From positions 744,001 through 808,000 of the forward strand of contig OX359246.1 in NCBI GenBank assembly GCA_947179485.1: a stretch of 64,000 bases of DNA, in the 5' to 3' direction. The translations under genes were made by a program, and so were the position numbers. Of this stretch, positions 25,400 to 36,460 are shown one piece after another (positions within the stretch are counted from its first letter, which is position 1; the number at the start of each line of letters is the position of its first letter). Source of the stretch: Allacma fusca (lineage: Eukaryota > Arthropoda > Collembola > Symphypleona > Sminthuridae). Below the pieces are notes generated by a model, which had not been told where the DNA came from, ran no database searches, and saw nothing but the letters and a program-made list of their open reading frames with translations.

Positions 25400-26875
25400 A
25401 TGCTGACATTAATTTTGTCAGTAATATTAATTGTACTGGGCTTAAGTTTTTTCAGTTCCAGGACGACCAGATCAAAAAGACCCAAAATTCCACCTGGGCC
25501 CATGGGCTTGCCAATATTGGGTTATTTACCATTCCTGGGGCAAACGCCCGCTATAAAATTGGCGGAACTCTCGAAAAAATACGGGGATCTTTTCACTTTA
25601 AAAATGGGTCACCAATTAGTGCTTTTTGTGAATGATGTGGAAAATATGAAGGAGATGGGTAGGATGGATAATTTTCTCGGACGGATCCAACTGGACATTA
25701 TGAAAGATTACCGACAATTTTGCGGCCTAAGTTATCTAGAAAAGGAGGGCTGGACGGAGTGGCGTCGTTTTACACTGAAAACCCTCAAAAAAGTGGGCCT
25801 TGGCCAGATATCCATGGAAAATTTGATCCTCGCCCAAGTCCAGGAATTCTGCAATTTTTTAAGTTCCCATCAAAATTGCCCCTTATATTTGCAAGAGTCG
25901 ATAGAAATTGCAACGTTGAATTCCCTCTGGTGCATTTTAACGGGTGAAAAATATGAACTGGATGATCCAGAAAAAAAGGAAATTTTGAAAACAATTACGG
26001 CCGGGATCACCGACCAGAACTTAATTGGCATTGTGGTTTTTTTGCCGTGGTTGGGGAAAATTTTCCCGAAAATGACAGGTTGGGCAAAGGCGGTAAAATG
26101 TTTGGAGAGCCCCATTCAAATGGCAAAAAACATTGTTGAAAAACACAAGGTCAAATATTCCCAAGGCTACGAAACCGATTTCATCGATTTGGCTCTCACC
26201 AAAATTTACGCCACTACAGATCCCAATTCGCATTTTTACCAGGAATTGGGCACCAAACATTTACTGTACACAATCCTGGATTTATTTTTTACGGGCTCGG
26301 ACGCTGTAAGTGCCACTCTGGGATGGGCGTTTTTGCTAGTGGCGACGTATCCCGAAATTCAGAGGAAAATTCAGACGGAGATTGACGATGTCATCGGAAA
26401 TTTTATCTTGCCCGCGATTCAAGACCGGGGGAAAATGATTTACACGGAGGCGTTTATGATGGAGGTCCAAAGGTTGTGTCCGATCAGTCCTCTAGGAATT
26501 ATGCACTCTTCCCTTGAGGATGTGGAATATCGAGGGTTTTTCATCCCGAAACGAACTGCGATTCTGTGGAACTACCATAATGTCCATCACGATGTGGGAT
26601 ATTGGGGGGATCCAGATACCTTCAGACCGGAGAGGTTTATTAATGCGGATGGAAGTTTAAGGAAAGATGATCATCTCATCCCATTTTTCACGGGGAAAAG
26701 AAGCTGTCCTGGAGAATCCCTGGCGATGAACGAATATTTTTTGTTCCTCGTCGGAGTTTTACAGAAATTTCGGGTGGAGTTGGCAGATCCGCATTTGAAA
26801 ACAGACTATTTGCCACGCTCGGCTTTTATTGTTCGACCCCCTTGCATTAATTTGAGGGTAGTGGGTAGAAATTAA
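25400..26875 (+). CDS. Intronless cytochrome P450, CYP2-clan-like microsomal monooxygenase
   Basis: A complete 491-residue P450 in one exon. It has an N-terminal membrane anchor (residues 1-19) followed by a basic stop-transfer and the proline-rich hinge PPGP (31-34). Other landmarks are the C-helix W-x-x-x-R (W118-R122), an I-helix (about 290-312), the K-helix E-x-x-R (E355-R358), PERF (410-413) and the haem loop F-x-x-G-x-R-x-C-x-G with Cys436. The length and the PPGP hinge fit microsomal family members, which oxidise lipophilic substrates with electrons from P450 reductase. The exact substrate cannot be told. The I-helix reads TGSDAV, so the usual Thr after the acidic residue is Ala302. 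The frame extends 12 codons upstream without ATG, and the first ATG (25400) gives the anchor, so I chose it. The gene lies antisense inside the left D-E intron. Being intronless, it may be a retrocopy or have lost its introns. Confidence 0.95.
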   Translation: MLTLILSVILIVLGLSFFSSRTTRSKRPKIPPGPMGLPILGYLPFLGQTPAIKLAELSKKYGDLFTLKMGHQLVLFVNDVENMKEMGRMDNFLGRIQLDIMKDYRQFCGLSYLEKEGWTEWRRFTLKTLKKVGLGQISMENLILAQVQEFCNFLSSHQNCPLYLQESIEIATLNSLWCILTGEKYELDDPEKKEILKTITAGITDQNLIGIVVFLPWLGKIFPKMTGWAKAVKCLESPIQMAKNIVEKHKVKYSQGYETDFIDLALTKIYATTDPNSHFYQELGTKHLLYTILDLFFTGSDAVSATLGWAFLLVATYPEIQRKIQTEIDDVIGNFILPAIQDRGKMIYTEAFMMEVQRLCPISPLGIMHSSLEDVEYRGFFIPKRTAILWNYHNVHHDVGYWGDPDTFRPERFINADGSLRKDDHLIPFFTGKRSCPGESLAMNEYFLFLVGVLQKFRVELADPHLKTDYLPRSAFIVRPPCINLRVVGRN

Positions 26876-26879
26876 TAAA
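26874..26879 (+). terminator. Poly(A) signal of the P450 gene
   Basis: AATAAA overlaps the P450 stop codon. A second AATAAA lies at 26998-27003. Either could direct 3' end formation, and the second leaves a more usual 3' UTR. Confidence 0.5.
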
Positions 26880-27312
26880 ATTTAAGGACTTTCGAAATTT
26901 CGATGACTTAACTGTTAAAAAGCACAATGTCTCAAAAATCCTGCAATTCTCAAAAACACCGCAATTCTCAAAAATGTGTTAGAACCAAATTAAAGTCAAT
27001 AAATTTTATACAAATGTAACAAAATACAAACCGCCTGCGCATATCTGCACAATCGTTTTACAAATACGATGCAATCGATGCAATATACTAGTCACGCTAT
27101 TCCGGATTTTGCAACTATTATTTTCCTTACGAAATATGACCAGCATTTGTGTTTCCACTACTTAAGAGGCGCCATGTTGGAAAAAGTGCCAGGAAGAGCG
27201 TTGGGCTCGATTCATAATTTTAATTTACCAGCATCGCTCAATTTTCCGATGCAATAAGATATTTTCGAACTGCATCATTAAAGTATGAAAATATATGTAC
27301 GCATCTCCTCAC
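26880..27312. other. Between the P450 3' end and the exon D donor
   Basis: Convergent interval of about 430 bases with no gene. It contains the second P450 AATAAA (26998) and AAAACACCGCAATTCTC-type short duplications near 26.94 kb. Confidence 0.5.
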
Positions 27313-27420
27313 CCGAATGAACTTGGCGGTTTTCTCATCCTGGATGCTGTCTTGTCTCCGATGCAGTCGTGTGCTTCGTTTCGCGGAAGCCGCAGCTCCG
27401 GCTGTGGGTCGTTGACTCAT
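27313..27420 (-). CDS. Alternative first exon D of the left paralog
   Basis: This 36-codon exon starts MSQR and ends KFIR at the donor CGG|GTGAGG, phase 0. From about residue 15 the sequence STRLHRRQDSIQDEKTAKF is identical in the partner exon at 52333-52440. Only the Ala/Gly/Ser-rich residues 5-13 differ. An in-frame TAA lies four codons upstream of the ATG, so this is a real start. The peptide is strongly basic and contains an R-R-Q-D-S site of the type used by basophilic kinases (inference). The conserved leader AGTGACATCGGA directly precedes the ATG. Family not recognised. Confidence 0.88.
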
Positions 27421-27475
27421 TCCGATGTCACTTTACTCCCTCAATCCGCTCAAACATTTTAACCGAAACAATGTC
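27421..27475 (-). promoter_or_regulatory. Conserved leader and core promoter region of exon D
   Basis: AGTGACATCGGA directly precedes the ATG and is identical in both arms. Weaker similarity (CGGTT ... TGAGCGG) continues for about 50 bases further upstream. A stop codon in frame (TAA) lies inside it. Confidence 0.5.
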
Positions 27476-30310
27476 CGCCCCAAAAAAATCCCTCACTCTG
27501 AATTTTTTCACTCTTAGTCATCACAATTTTATTTCAATCACACTCTAAAATCAAATTTCGCCAGGAATTTTTCGAAATTTTATACTTCACTGAATTAAAA
27601 AACCCAAATTTCTTTTTGTTAGAAAAATGTGAAAACTGTATCTGTCTTGTTTTAGTAATGACTTTATTTTCGTACAACAAATGTGCCTGTTTCGGAAGCC
27701 TATCTCGGGAATTACGTTTTGCATCGGAAACGTTTTTTCGATTAAAGATGCAATTTTTCATTAAATCGACCAAACACGATGGACGATTAAATTTTCTTAA
27801 ACAATATTTTATACGAAACTTGCCTCAAATATTTTAGCGCCAATAGAAACGCCTGTCTTTTAAAGGGTCTCTTACAGGAGGAGCAGACTGTATGAGAATG
27901 AGCATCTCCATTTCGGGTTACAATGGATTAATCAAGTGAAGCTGAATTTGACTCATAATTTGACGCCCCTGTCTCCGCATGGGAGCTCATCCTGAGGGTA
28001 ATTAAATCCGTAGCCAAATTGTTATTTGTCCCGCGGAGTCACGCAATCATTTTCCACGAGGGCCGAGTCGTCCTATCCCTCCCAAATAAATTCCTATCAG
28101 AAAACTGAACCTCGTGTCATATAATCCCAAATCCCCTTCCCAACTCTCATTCCTCATGGCATTTTTATTTTGCCTAGGTGAGCCATTCCTCGAAATTTTC
28201 CGCCCCATCGCGTTCCCCTTCCACAGCAAAAATTTACAAGCAAGATTTACAACCACAAGGTACAAATGACAAGTCTAATTATTATTGGGCAAAACCCAAT
28301 TGCGTTTTCACCTCTCAAACATCCTTCTACAACATTTACATAAAAGTCACTTGTCCCACTTGTGACATATCCTAAAAACATTGTTTTTCAAATGTGTGCA
28401 AAAATTTTGAAAAATGCTAAAATATTTGCACAAAATTTGCACAAATTTTTACCTTAAAATTTGCAAATTTGGGGGGTAAAATGTTTTATGCAAAACATTT
28501 GCACCATTGGGAAAAAAATTTAGAGCAAAATTTTATTTTAAAGTGAGAATGTGTTTTATGAAGCAAAAAAATTAACATTGTGGGAATACGGTTTTGCGCA
28601 AATATGGTGTTTATATTGAGAGAATCCTATTGGAAAGGGTATTTTTGCATCATGAGTTCAGACTGGCTGGTCCTCAAAATTGGTCGTATTTAGAGAAGCC
28701 AAACGGGAATTCATTGTTTCACATTTTAGATATCCATCCCGTTTTTGGCCGCTCAGCCCAATTGTTTTTCCATCAATTTCTATGCACAACCAGCGTTTCC
28801 TTCTATTTCTCACGAGGACCCCGCTCAGACCCGCTGGGAAAATGAGAACACTGGGAATGAAATAGGAAAACCCTTTTGTTTTGCCAAAATATCTTGACTC
28901 AATCAACTCAGGGAATGAAAATCAATTGAATAAACCTTTTTTGCTCCGGGGAAAAAGCAACTGACTCTGATTCGAGGGGAAAAGGGTCAGACAACCAGTC
29001 AAATTTATTTTATTTTCCCTAGATCCTGCTCCCATCTTCCCATTGGCTGAGTCCAATTTCCTCAATAAAAATCCCCTGAAAATTTATTATTCCCGCCATT
29101 ATCCAATCTCTCCAAATTCCAAAATTTTCTGTGACCAGTTTGCCCAGATTGAGGTAAATGTTTGAAAACAATTCACCTCAAGGGTTTTATACGGTTTAAA
29201 GAAAAAAGTTGCAAAATATTTGGGCAAATTTTGCGGGTAGAAAATTATTGACTTAAATTATTTCCACTCAAGCTTCCAATTGATCCCTTATGATAAAATA
29301 TACATTTTAAAACATTCCACTCTGCGTCATTCCTGGTTGCTCCCTGTTTTAAATATAGGAAAATTGACTCTGCTTTTGTATCTCCTGGGTCTGGGAATTG
29401 TCTGGGCTTGAGAGGGTTTGAAAGTACACAATCCCTGTCATGGACCCATGTAGAAGCAAATTTTCTTCATTGGGGCAAATAACGAAGGAAAATTTCATTT
29501 CTCAATTTTTCCCCTTAAAACCACATTGTTTTTAAACCCCGAAAATTGTGTACACTCAGCAGCACCCTTTTAGCAAATTTTCCACTGTATTTTGTAAACC
29601 ATCCCTTTTGCACTCCAGGTTTTTAGGTGGGTTAATGTTTCTGAGGCGCTTTTATCTCCCCCGAATTATGCAAAGTGGGGTTAAGAGCTAAAAAGTGGAA
29701 TGTGAAAATGCAATGAATTTATTCGACTCGAAGGTGAATTGACCTTGGAACTTTGTCGATCTAAAGTCGGGACTCGTTATAAGGGCTGTAAAATATAATC
29801 CTGAAATAAGTTTCTGCAAATTTACGGGGAAAAAGTTGTTTCCCAAAATTTTAACGGTTTTTAAAAATGGGGTTTAAAAAAAATGCTATAAGGTTCGCTC
29901 GCGCAGAGATGCGACTGTGCTTTAAATACAGCTCTTGCTCTGAGTTCCGCAATGGGATCCATTCGCCCTGGAAATAATTTTTTTCTTTTTTCCCACCTTA
30001 ATAATTACGGGTGGAAAATTTTCTGTCCCAAAAATTACACCATTTTCCCGATAAAACTTTTAACCCATATTTTCACAAGTGCTTTTAAATTTATGGGCCC
30101 ATTATACAACGGAACTTTGCTTCCACAGCACCACTTCCCACACCAAAAAAATATTTACGGTGCATTTTGAAGATAAAAAAGTTTCACTGTATCCATCAGT
30201 CCCGTTTTGTGAAGACGCAATTTTTAATGGACTTGTGGTAACGGAAGAAAATTTCCTCCGTAAATTTATATCTAGTCGAGAATTGACTGAGAAAAAAATC
30301 ACCTGGGAAA

Positions 30311-30443
30311 TGTGGCGCATTAATGGAACCAGGGTACCCTTGTTATAACGGCCCTTTATAAAAGTGTAAATGCTAACGCAATATATAACTAACGCATTTT
30401 CGCGTTCTGCCAAGGAAGGGCCGTTGTAACGAAGTTCCATTTT
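30311..30443. mobile_element. Short inverted-repeat element (MITE-like)
   Basis: The left end has AATGGAACC ... CTTGTTATAACGGCCCTT. The right end read on the other strand is AATGGAACTTCGTTACAACG followed by GCCCTT. The terminal repeats match over about 25 bases with one insertion. The interior of about 70 bases has no coding capacity. Confidence 0.6.
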
Positions 30444-30557
30444 ATACTCATGTCCTGACAAAGACTCATAACCATTTAGCATCTAAGAGGAGCAAAGATT
30501 ATTTTGTGGAAGGTAGAATCCACTCGGAATTTTCCCATCTTATTTCCTCCTAATTTA

Positions 30558-30714
30558 TAGAGTCGACTCTCCTTATAACGGTCTCAGGGGCTGGGGTGGG
30601 ATTTATAGTTGTTTTATGGAATTTTGAGTATAGAAGTAAGATTTTGAATTTTAGGAAAAGGTTACGTGGGAAAAGGGGTTGTAGTAGGGGCCGTTGTAAG
30701 GAGACCCGACTGTA
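30558..30714. mobile_element. Short inverted-repeat element (MITE-like)
   Basis: The left end AGAGTCGACTCTCCTTATAA and the reverse-complemented right end ACAGTCGGGTCTCCTTACAA both run into CGG(T/C)C. About 21 of 25 positions match, and both ends are bordered by TA. This is the best preserved element of the family in the window. Confidence 0.65.
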
Positions 30715-31127
30715 TCCTTACACTGGAGGCTTAATGTGGTTTGAGAAAATTGCTGATAAGTGTCATTCCCCCTCACCATTGCTCAAGGTCCATTAGGAGG
30801 AATTATTATTGTGGAAGAGAAATAAAGGGAAATTGGGGGAAAGGAGGGACGAGGGAGCGTAAGGTTTCTTGACGGGAACATGACAGTCCATTTTGTCCTC
30901 GCAAATACTCAAGCACAACTCCGGGATAAAGATAAAACAGAAGCTTTCCCATATGTGCACGTGTCACACAATAAGAGTGAAAACTCCTCGCTTTCTTCTC
31001 ACTACACTCGAACAATCTGTTCATCTAAAAGACACACTCTTCTCCTTGTATTCCTTCCATTTTACCAGGGATTCCATCCGTCATGGATACAGTTAATTCT
31101 CTTTAGTAAGGACACCGGTAGGATAAA

Positions 31128-31480
31128 AGGTTCGGTGCAAACCGATGCAAAACGATAGAATCGTCATGCAATCCGGTGCAAAACATGTAATCGTCATGCA
31201 ATCAGATGCAAAACGATGTAATCGTCATGCAATCCGATGCAAAACGGTATAATCATCGTGCAATCCGATGCAAAACATGTAATCGTCATTTAATCCGATG
31301 CAAAACGATGCAGTCGTTATGCAATCCGATGCAAAACGAAAGAATTGTCTTGTAATCCTATGCAAAACGAAAGAATCGTCTTGCAATCCGACGCAAAACG
31401 ATAGAATCGTCTTGCAATCCGACGCAAAACGATAGAATCGTCATGCAAGCAGGTGCAAAACGATGTAATCGTGTTGTAAT
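31128..31480. repeat. 31-bp minisatellite array
   Basis: About 11-12 copies of a 31-base unit built from AAAACGATGTAATCGTCATG and CAATCCGATGC. Units contain near-palindromic pairs (CGATGCA/TGCATCG-like). Related words recur once at 50138-50168 (GATGCATCGGTTCGCATCGG). Confidence 0.95.
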
Positions 31481-32777
31481 GGCGATGCATACCCGAAATA
31501 CATGATTTAAGCAATGAAAACACTGTCTCTAGCTTCCTTAAAATAGAAATCCTGAAGTCTGAGTTTGTACCTTTCTAGATAATTAAGCGCAGATATTCGG
31601 GTTTTAAAAATGTCCTAGAATTAAAATAAAATTCCCAAGGGCTAAAAAATTTGAGGATACAAATTGTACAAATTTTCTGCAAATTCTAAATTTAAACCGT
31701 GGTTGCCGATTGTCCGGGATTATTTTCGAAATTCAGACATGAGACACAGTGACTGAGGATTTGATGCACGTCACTATTTACTTAGCGAGGCATTCGCTCT
31801 CCAGAAGAGGGGAAGCTTTGAAATCAACACGTTTTTTTCCGACTCCAGAAGTTGATATTGGAGCTGAGCATCTCCGAAAGACTCACTCCACGGAGATAGA
31901 CATGTATATTTGGTGTAATGGAGCTGGCTCAGGTTTACCCTGACATTCCCGTCCTTTTCAATTAACCAATTGCTACTTTTAAATTGCTTCTGGCCAAGGG
32001 CTTAGTATTTCCCTTCAACAAAAACTTTCTTCAACTTTCACTTTCACTTCCAAACTTTCCCCAGTTCTTCATTCAGTACAAACGGGGGAAAACAATAAGG
32101 ATTTGTCTCCCACTAATTTCCGTAATTAAATGGATCCTTCATATCGGGATAACACTTTTTTAATGGGGAAATCTTATAGGAACATTTCACCATAGAAAGC
32201 AACAATTCCCTTAGAAATTATTTCCTGGGTTTGTTTTCACACAATTTTCAAAAGGGACGTTTTGCGTTACTTTTTTAGACAAAAAATTCACGTTCGATGC
32301 CATCAAAAGTTAATTTTTTAATGGGGAAATTTTTACTTCAAAATTTGATTAAACTACAGGTTTTTGTCGAAACGTTTTTATGGCCCAAATTTGTTTTGCA
32401 ACGAAGTTCACAATTGAAAACCGTTTTGCAAGGAGATGTCTTGCACACAATTTTTAGTAAATTTCAGGTAAAAATATGGTCTCACCCGTAAAAAATTATG
32501 GGCTGTAAAATTTGAGCGAAAAAAAATTTTTTTTCGGGTGAGAGAAAATACAAGTAAAAAATTATAAAGGGTGTGATGTTTTATTATTTACAACGGTAAT
32601 TTTTCAGCCATGAGATCCGCTCCAGGGAGAAAAGTGGTGCTTTTTGAGGGCTGACCTCTCGCACGAGTGGGAAATTCCGTGGCTATTGCGAACTGCCTGG
32701 GTTTCGGAGACTTGTGAGGATGAGAGATGTATGGCTTTGAGGGAAATTGCCCTCCGTGTCGTTTCGTAGTTTCATCC

Positions 32778-32798
32778 GTGTGTGTGTGTGTGTGTGTA
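32778..32798. repeat. (GT)n microsatellite
   Basis: About ten GT dinucleotides. Confidence 0.9.
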
Positions 32799-34382
32799 TG
32801 TTTTCCATGTCTCAGGCGGAATTTTGTGGCGCAGACTCTTTATTCCCTCAATAGAAAATAAAATCTCACTTCCACAAAATTCCTGTCCTTATCCCTCTCA
32901 CTCTCTCTCATTCCACTCCCTGAGTCACTCCGAGACTCTCATTCCCATTGCTGGCGTAATTATGGACGGAATTTGTTTCTGACAGGATGTGGTGTAGAGA
33001 GGGAGTGAAGAGACTCCTTCCACACCTTTTCATTGCTTAACATTTCCCCTGCATCATCTTCATGTCAACATGCCAAGAACAGCTCTCCCAAGAAATATTA
33101 TCTCAGCATTGTCATTCAGCCAAATCCTGGTATTTTCAACCCTGGTGCTGTCTCTTGTCTAAATATATGTACAGTGGACACTTCCTGTCCCCACAACCCC
33201 ATCACAAAATTTTCCCTAAAAAAATTTTTTCCGCCCAAAACCCCTTAAACTTTTCAACTTCAAAAATTTTTCGCAAAGAATAATCCCCAAAAATTCTAAC
33301 CCCCTTCTTAAAAACTTTACTCGTCAAAATACAACCCCAAATATTTTTCTCGTCCCAATTCCATTCTTTGGATATTTTTTTTACGCCTGCTATTTATTTT
33401 TCCTTTACATTATATGGAAAATCCCCGAAAGATATTTCAACATCCCTTTGAAACATCATGAAACATTTCATCATTTTCATATTTTCTCATATTTGGAATC
33501 CGCCCTGAAGAATTTCCTACATAATGGGGGCTAATTCCCGGGAGGAATCAACACTCTCAAAAATTTGTCAAACAAGGGCTAATTGCGGGATTTTTTTTTT
33601 TGACATTTCTGGGAGAAATCCGTGACATCCTTTATTTTTTTCCCACATCCTTCAGGATTCCGTGTGTACGTACAAGGGTATAGGGAAATCATTCTCGGGA
33701 GAAAATGAAGGGAAAATGAGGGACAGGAAACGATGAACAATACGGAGGAGAAATGAGAACTGATGTGAGGCATTCAGAGGAGACAAAAGCACTGATGAAA
33801 ATCTTCCCCCATTCTGAGAGCTCTCCTTTGACTTAAGGTCTGGAATTGCATCCGTGGTTCCTTTCTGAAAAGAGAAAATTATTGAGGAGGAAGGATAGAA
33901 AGGAAATGAACAAGTTCTGGAGGAAGTCAGGACTGACGTCACAAAAAAAAATTTTTCTTGACACAATGACACAGTCCAGAGCTCACAATTTGTCCCAGCC
34001 TAGACAAGCTATAGAAAGAGGGCAACATGAGACGCAATTCTTTTCTTCCCATCCTTGTTTAGCATGTTTTGTCACTATACTTTCTCTAACTTTTTTCCGA
34101 TGCAAAAATAAAAAAACATCCGCCAGACCAGATACACTTGGTTTTGAGGGCAATATTTTTTTTAAACATCCACATAAAATCTACTTACAAAAGCTGCATT
34201 GAATCTAATAACGTTACAATTCCTGGATCTGAAGCCTATTTGTGAAAGGAGGAATGTTCGGTATTTGGTACAATTACCCATAATTTCGGAACGCAGCCCT
34301 ACTGCGCCTTCCCTGTAATTAATCATTTACATCATTCATTTAGGATCCATGTCAATTATGATCTTCTGCAGGGAACTGTCTA

Positions 34383-34490
34383 TACAGTAAAACATCTCCG
34401 TAAAAAAGTTCGAATCCACAACGAAGAACGCTCAACCATGGTAGTTTTATATTACTTGCGAGGGGTCCGTTATAAACTTGGTCTACTGTA
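34383..34490. mobile_element. Short inverted-repeat element (MITE-like)
   Basis: Begins TACAGTAAAACATCTCCGTA. Its far end reverse-complements to TACAGTAGACCAAGTTTATA followed by ACGGACCCC. Terminal similarity is clear over the first 12 bases and weaker inside. Confidence 0.45.
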
Positions 34491-36041
34491 CTCATTACGA
34501 CTCACCCTCATGTGAAATTCCATTTGTGAATGGGCTCTTTGAGCAATCTATTCCTGAGTTCGTTACTTTTCTAAAATAATTATTCATTTTTTTGATCGCC
34601 AACCCTCAAAAACTTTGAAACAGCGGGGACGCGCCAGGGTTTTGAAATCAACTAGGCCGTTATAACGAATCACGACTGTATCCAAAAACAAATAAAATTT
34701 TGATTGCACCCCTCAGGAAAAATGTTTTTAGGGCACAAATTTTGTGGAAAAAGGGTAAGATGACATGCATTTTGAGCATTTGGTGTTTTCTCCAGTCAAG
34801 TTTTACAACAACAAGTGTGGACTGTACGTGAACTGGGAAAGCTGGAGGACATTTGCCAACTGATGTCACTTGAGTTTAGGAAAGTTGGTTTTATAGTCCT
34901 CATACGGAGAGGTTGACATTTTGCGAGGGGATTTGTGTTGCACTTGAAAAACCCGAGACTTTAAGTTTCCATTTCGCTAATTGATTCCCAACTTGTGGCT
35001 CTAAATCTCCCTTCGGCCTCACAGGGAATGCTCCCAATTACACTTAACACATTTTTCCTAATGTAGTGTCTCAGTCTTTCGTTATACATTTAATCATTTC
35101 AAGTCTGTTTCCGACGTCGGGCAGAGGCACAGTCCAGAGCAGATTGTCTTTTCCAATGAGGGGAAGTGAGAAGTTGGAATCCCGTGGTTTCCTTTGCCAA
35201 GTCTGGATTTTATCTCTAATCAACTTAACACGACCCAACAGCTTTCACCTTTCTTTCTCACTTTCACCCCAAAGACCTCCATGCAGTTCTTCTCTGACAC
35301 TTCCTCAACAAACTTACTTTCTCCGATGCATTTTCTCTCTTGTGTCTTCGGAAGGGATACAGATGACTTGTTCGATGTAAAAGAGAGAAAGGGTAAAGCA
35401 CAGAGTTGAAGACATGGAAGATGTTCGGAATATCGACAGTCGTATAATTTGCCCATTATAGTTTGGGCCCCGTGGAGCTTCATATGTTTTATGGTTGTTT
35501 TACGTGCATCAAAACAATCCCATAAAATCTCAACAGCTTTATTTCGACTTCATATCCCCCTGTAATAACCTTCCCGGGCTCTTAAATATTGCCAATAAAA
35601 AACCCCTCCTCAAGATGCGGAATACGGGGAAAGTCAAGAGAGGACAATGTGGCGTAATTGAGGGAATCAGTTTTCCTCTATGGAGCGCCAGATGGGACAG
35701 TAAATTTTATTTACGGGGAAATTTTTCCCTCAAAATGGCCCAATGATATTGTTTCCAATTTAAGGATAAAATATTCAAAAGTCGTTAAATAATAAACCTC
35801 GCGGGATGGATGAATCTGCGCATCGGAATGAAAATTTATGTGAGATTGGGATTTCGAACCAGTGTATGAACCCCTTTGAAAATTGGAAATCTCGAGATAT
35901 CTTGACCAATATCGAAGGTCAGTCCAGATGTTATGTCATATTTTAACCAATCTTCCTTTTTTTGTCTGTCTATATTTTGAAAATGTCGATATTTGGGATT
36001 TTTACGGTTGCTCCATAAAAGAGCTATAAGTATATGAATGT

Positions 36042-36092
36042 AAGGCCCTCACCCGAGTTCTGGGTTCGAATCCCGGCAAGGACAATTTTACT
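36042..36092 (+). other. tRNA-like 3' half (SINE-type B box)
   Basis: Contains CTGGGTTCGAATCCCGG, a T-arm with a 5-bp stem (one G-T pair) and a perfect B box (GGTTCGAATCC). The acceptor strand has no matching 5' partner, so it is not an intact tRNA. It resembles the segment at 41410-41480, which suggests a shared tRNA-derived SINE head. Confidence 0.45.
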
Positions 36093-36341
36093 GATTTACG
36101 ACCTTTCCTTTTTGAAGACAGAAAAATACAGTCATGGAGTTGGCCCATCTAGCGAGAGCTGAATGCATTTTCTGCAATTTTTTCAAACATCTCAAACCGA
36201 TCCAATCTCTGGAGAGAAGTAAACAAAGACGAGCATCGACTTTAATTACTCGTTAAGAGAGAATGTGGATCTCCCGGAATGGTCTCCAGTAACCCTTGAC
36301 TGTGCACAAAAGGAGAAAATGTTTCGAAGGCTCCTTCAGAC

Positions 36342-36460
36342 GATAATTGTGGACAAGGGAGAAAGAAGGCGTTAATTGGACGAGGCGGGGGCTCAAATCA
36401 TGGGAAGAAATCAAGGCCAGGAAATAAATCTCAACCGTAATTGACGTCAACGTCCAAATT
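36342..36460. promoter_or_regulatory. Conserved non-coding block in the left C-D intron
   Basis: The core GCGTTAATTGGACGAGGCGG is flanked by GATAATTG, GAAATAAATCTC and CGTCAACGTCC in order. The same blocks in the same order occur at 49903-50027 in the right C'-D' intron. The spacing between blocks differs by non-multiples of three, so it is not coding. The TTAATTG core suggests homeodomain binding (inference). Both copies lie on the plus strand, although the two genes run in opposite directions. Confidence 0.5.

Larger units (their letters stand above)
27476..31127. other. Left C-D intron, part 1
   Basis: Non-coding sequence with two good inverted-repeat elements (30311-30443 and 30558-30714) and the end of a third near 27.87-27.89 kb (TACAGGAGGAGCAGACTGTA). 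No exon was recognised. Confidence 0.45.
31481..36041. other. Left C-D intron, part 2
   Basis: Non-coding sequence with a GT microsatellite (32778-32798), a T run near 33.59 kb, an inverted-repeat element (34383-34490) and a further element end at 34652-34680 (GGCCGTTATAACGAATCACG then ACTGTA). No exon was recognised. Confidence 0.45.

Noticed and set aside
25279-25635. 118-codon frame overlapping the P450 start
   Set aside because: It is an out-of-frame shadow of the P450, which has all the family motifs.
36042-36092. An intact tRNA gene
   Set aside because: The T-arm is good but no acceptor or anticodon stem can be formed with the upstream sequence.
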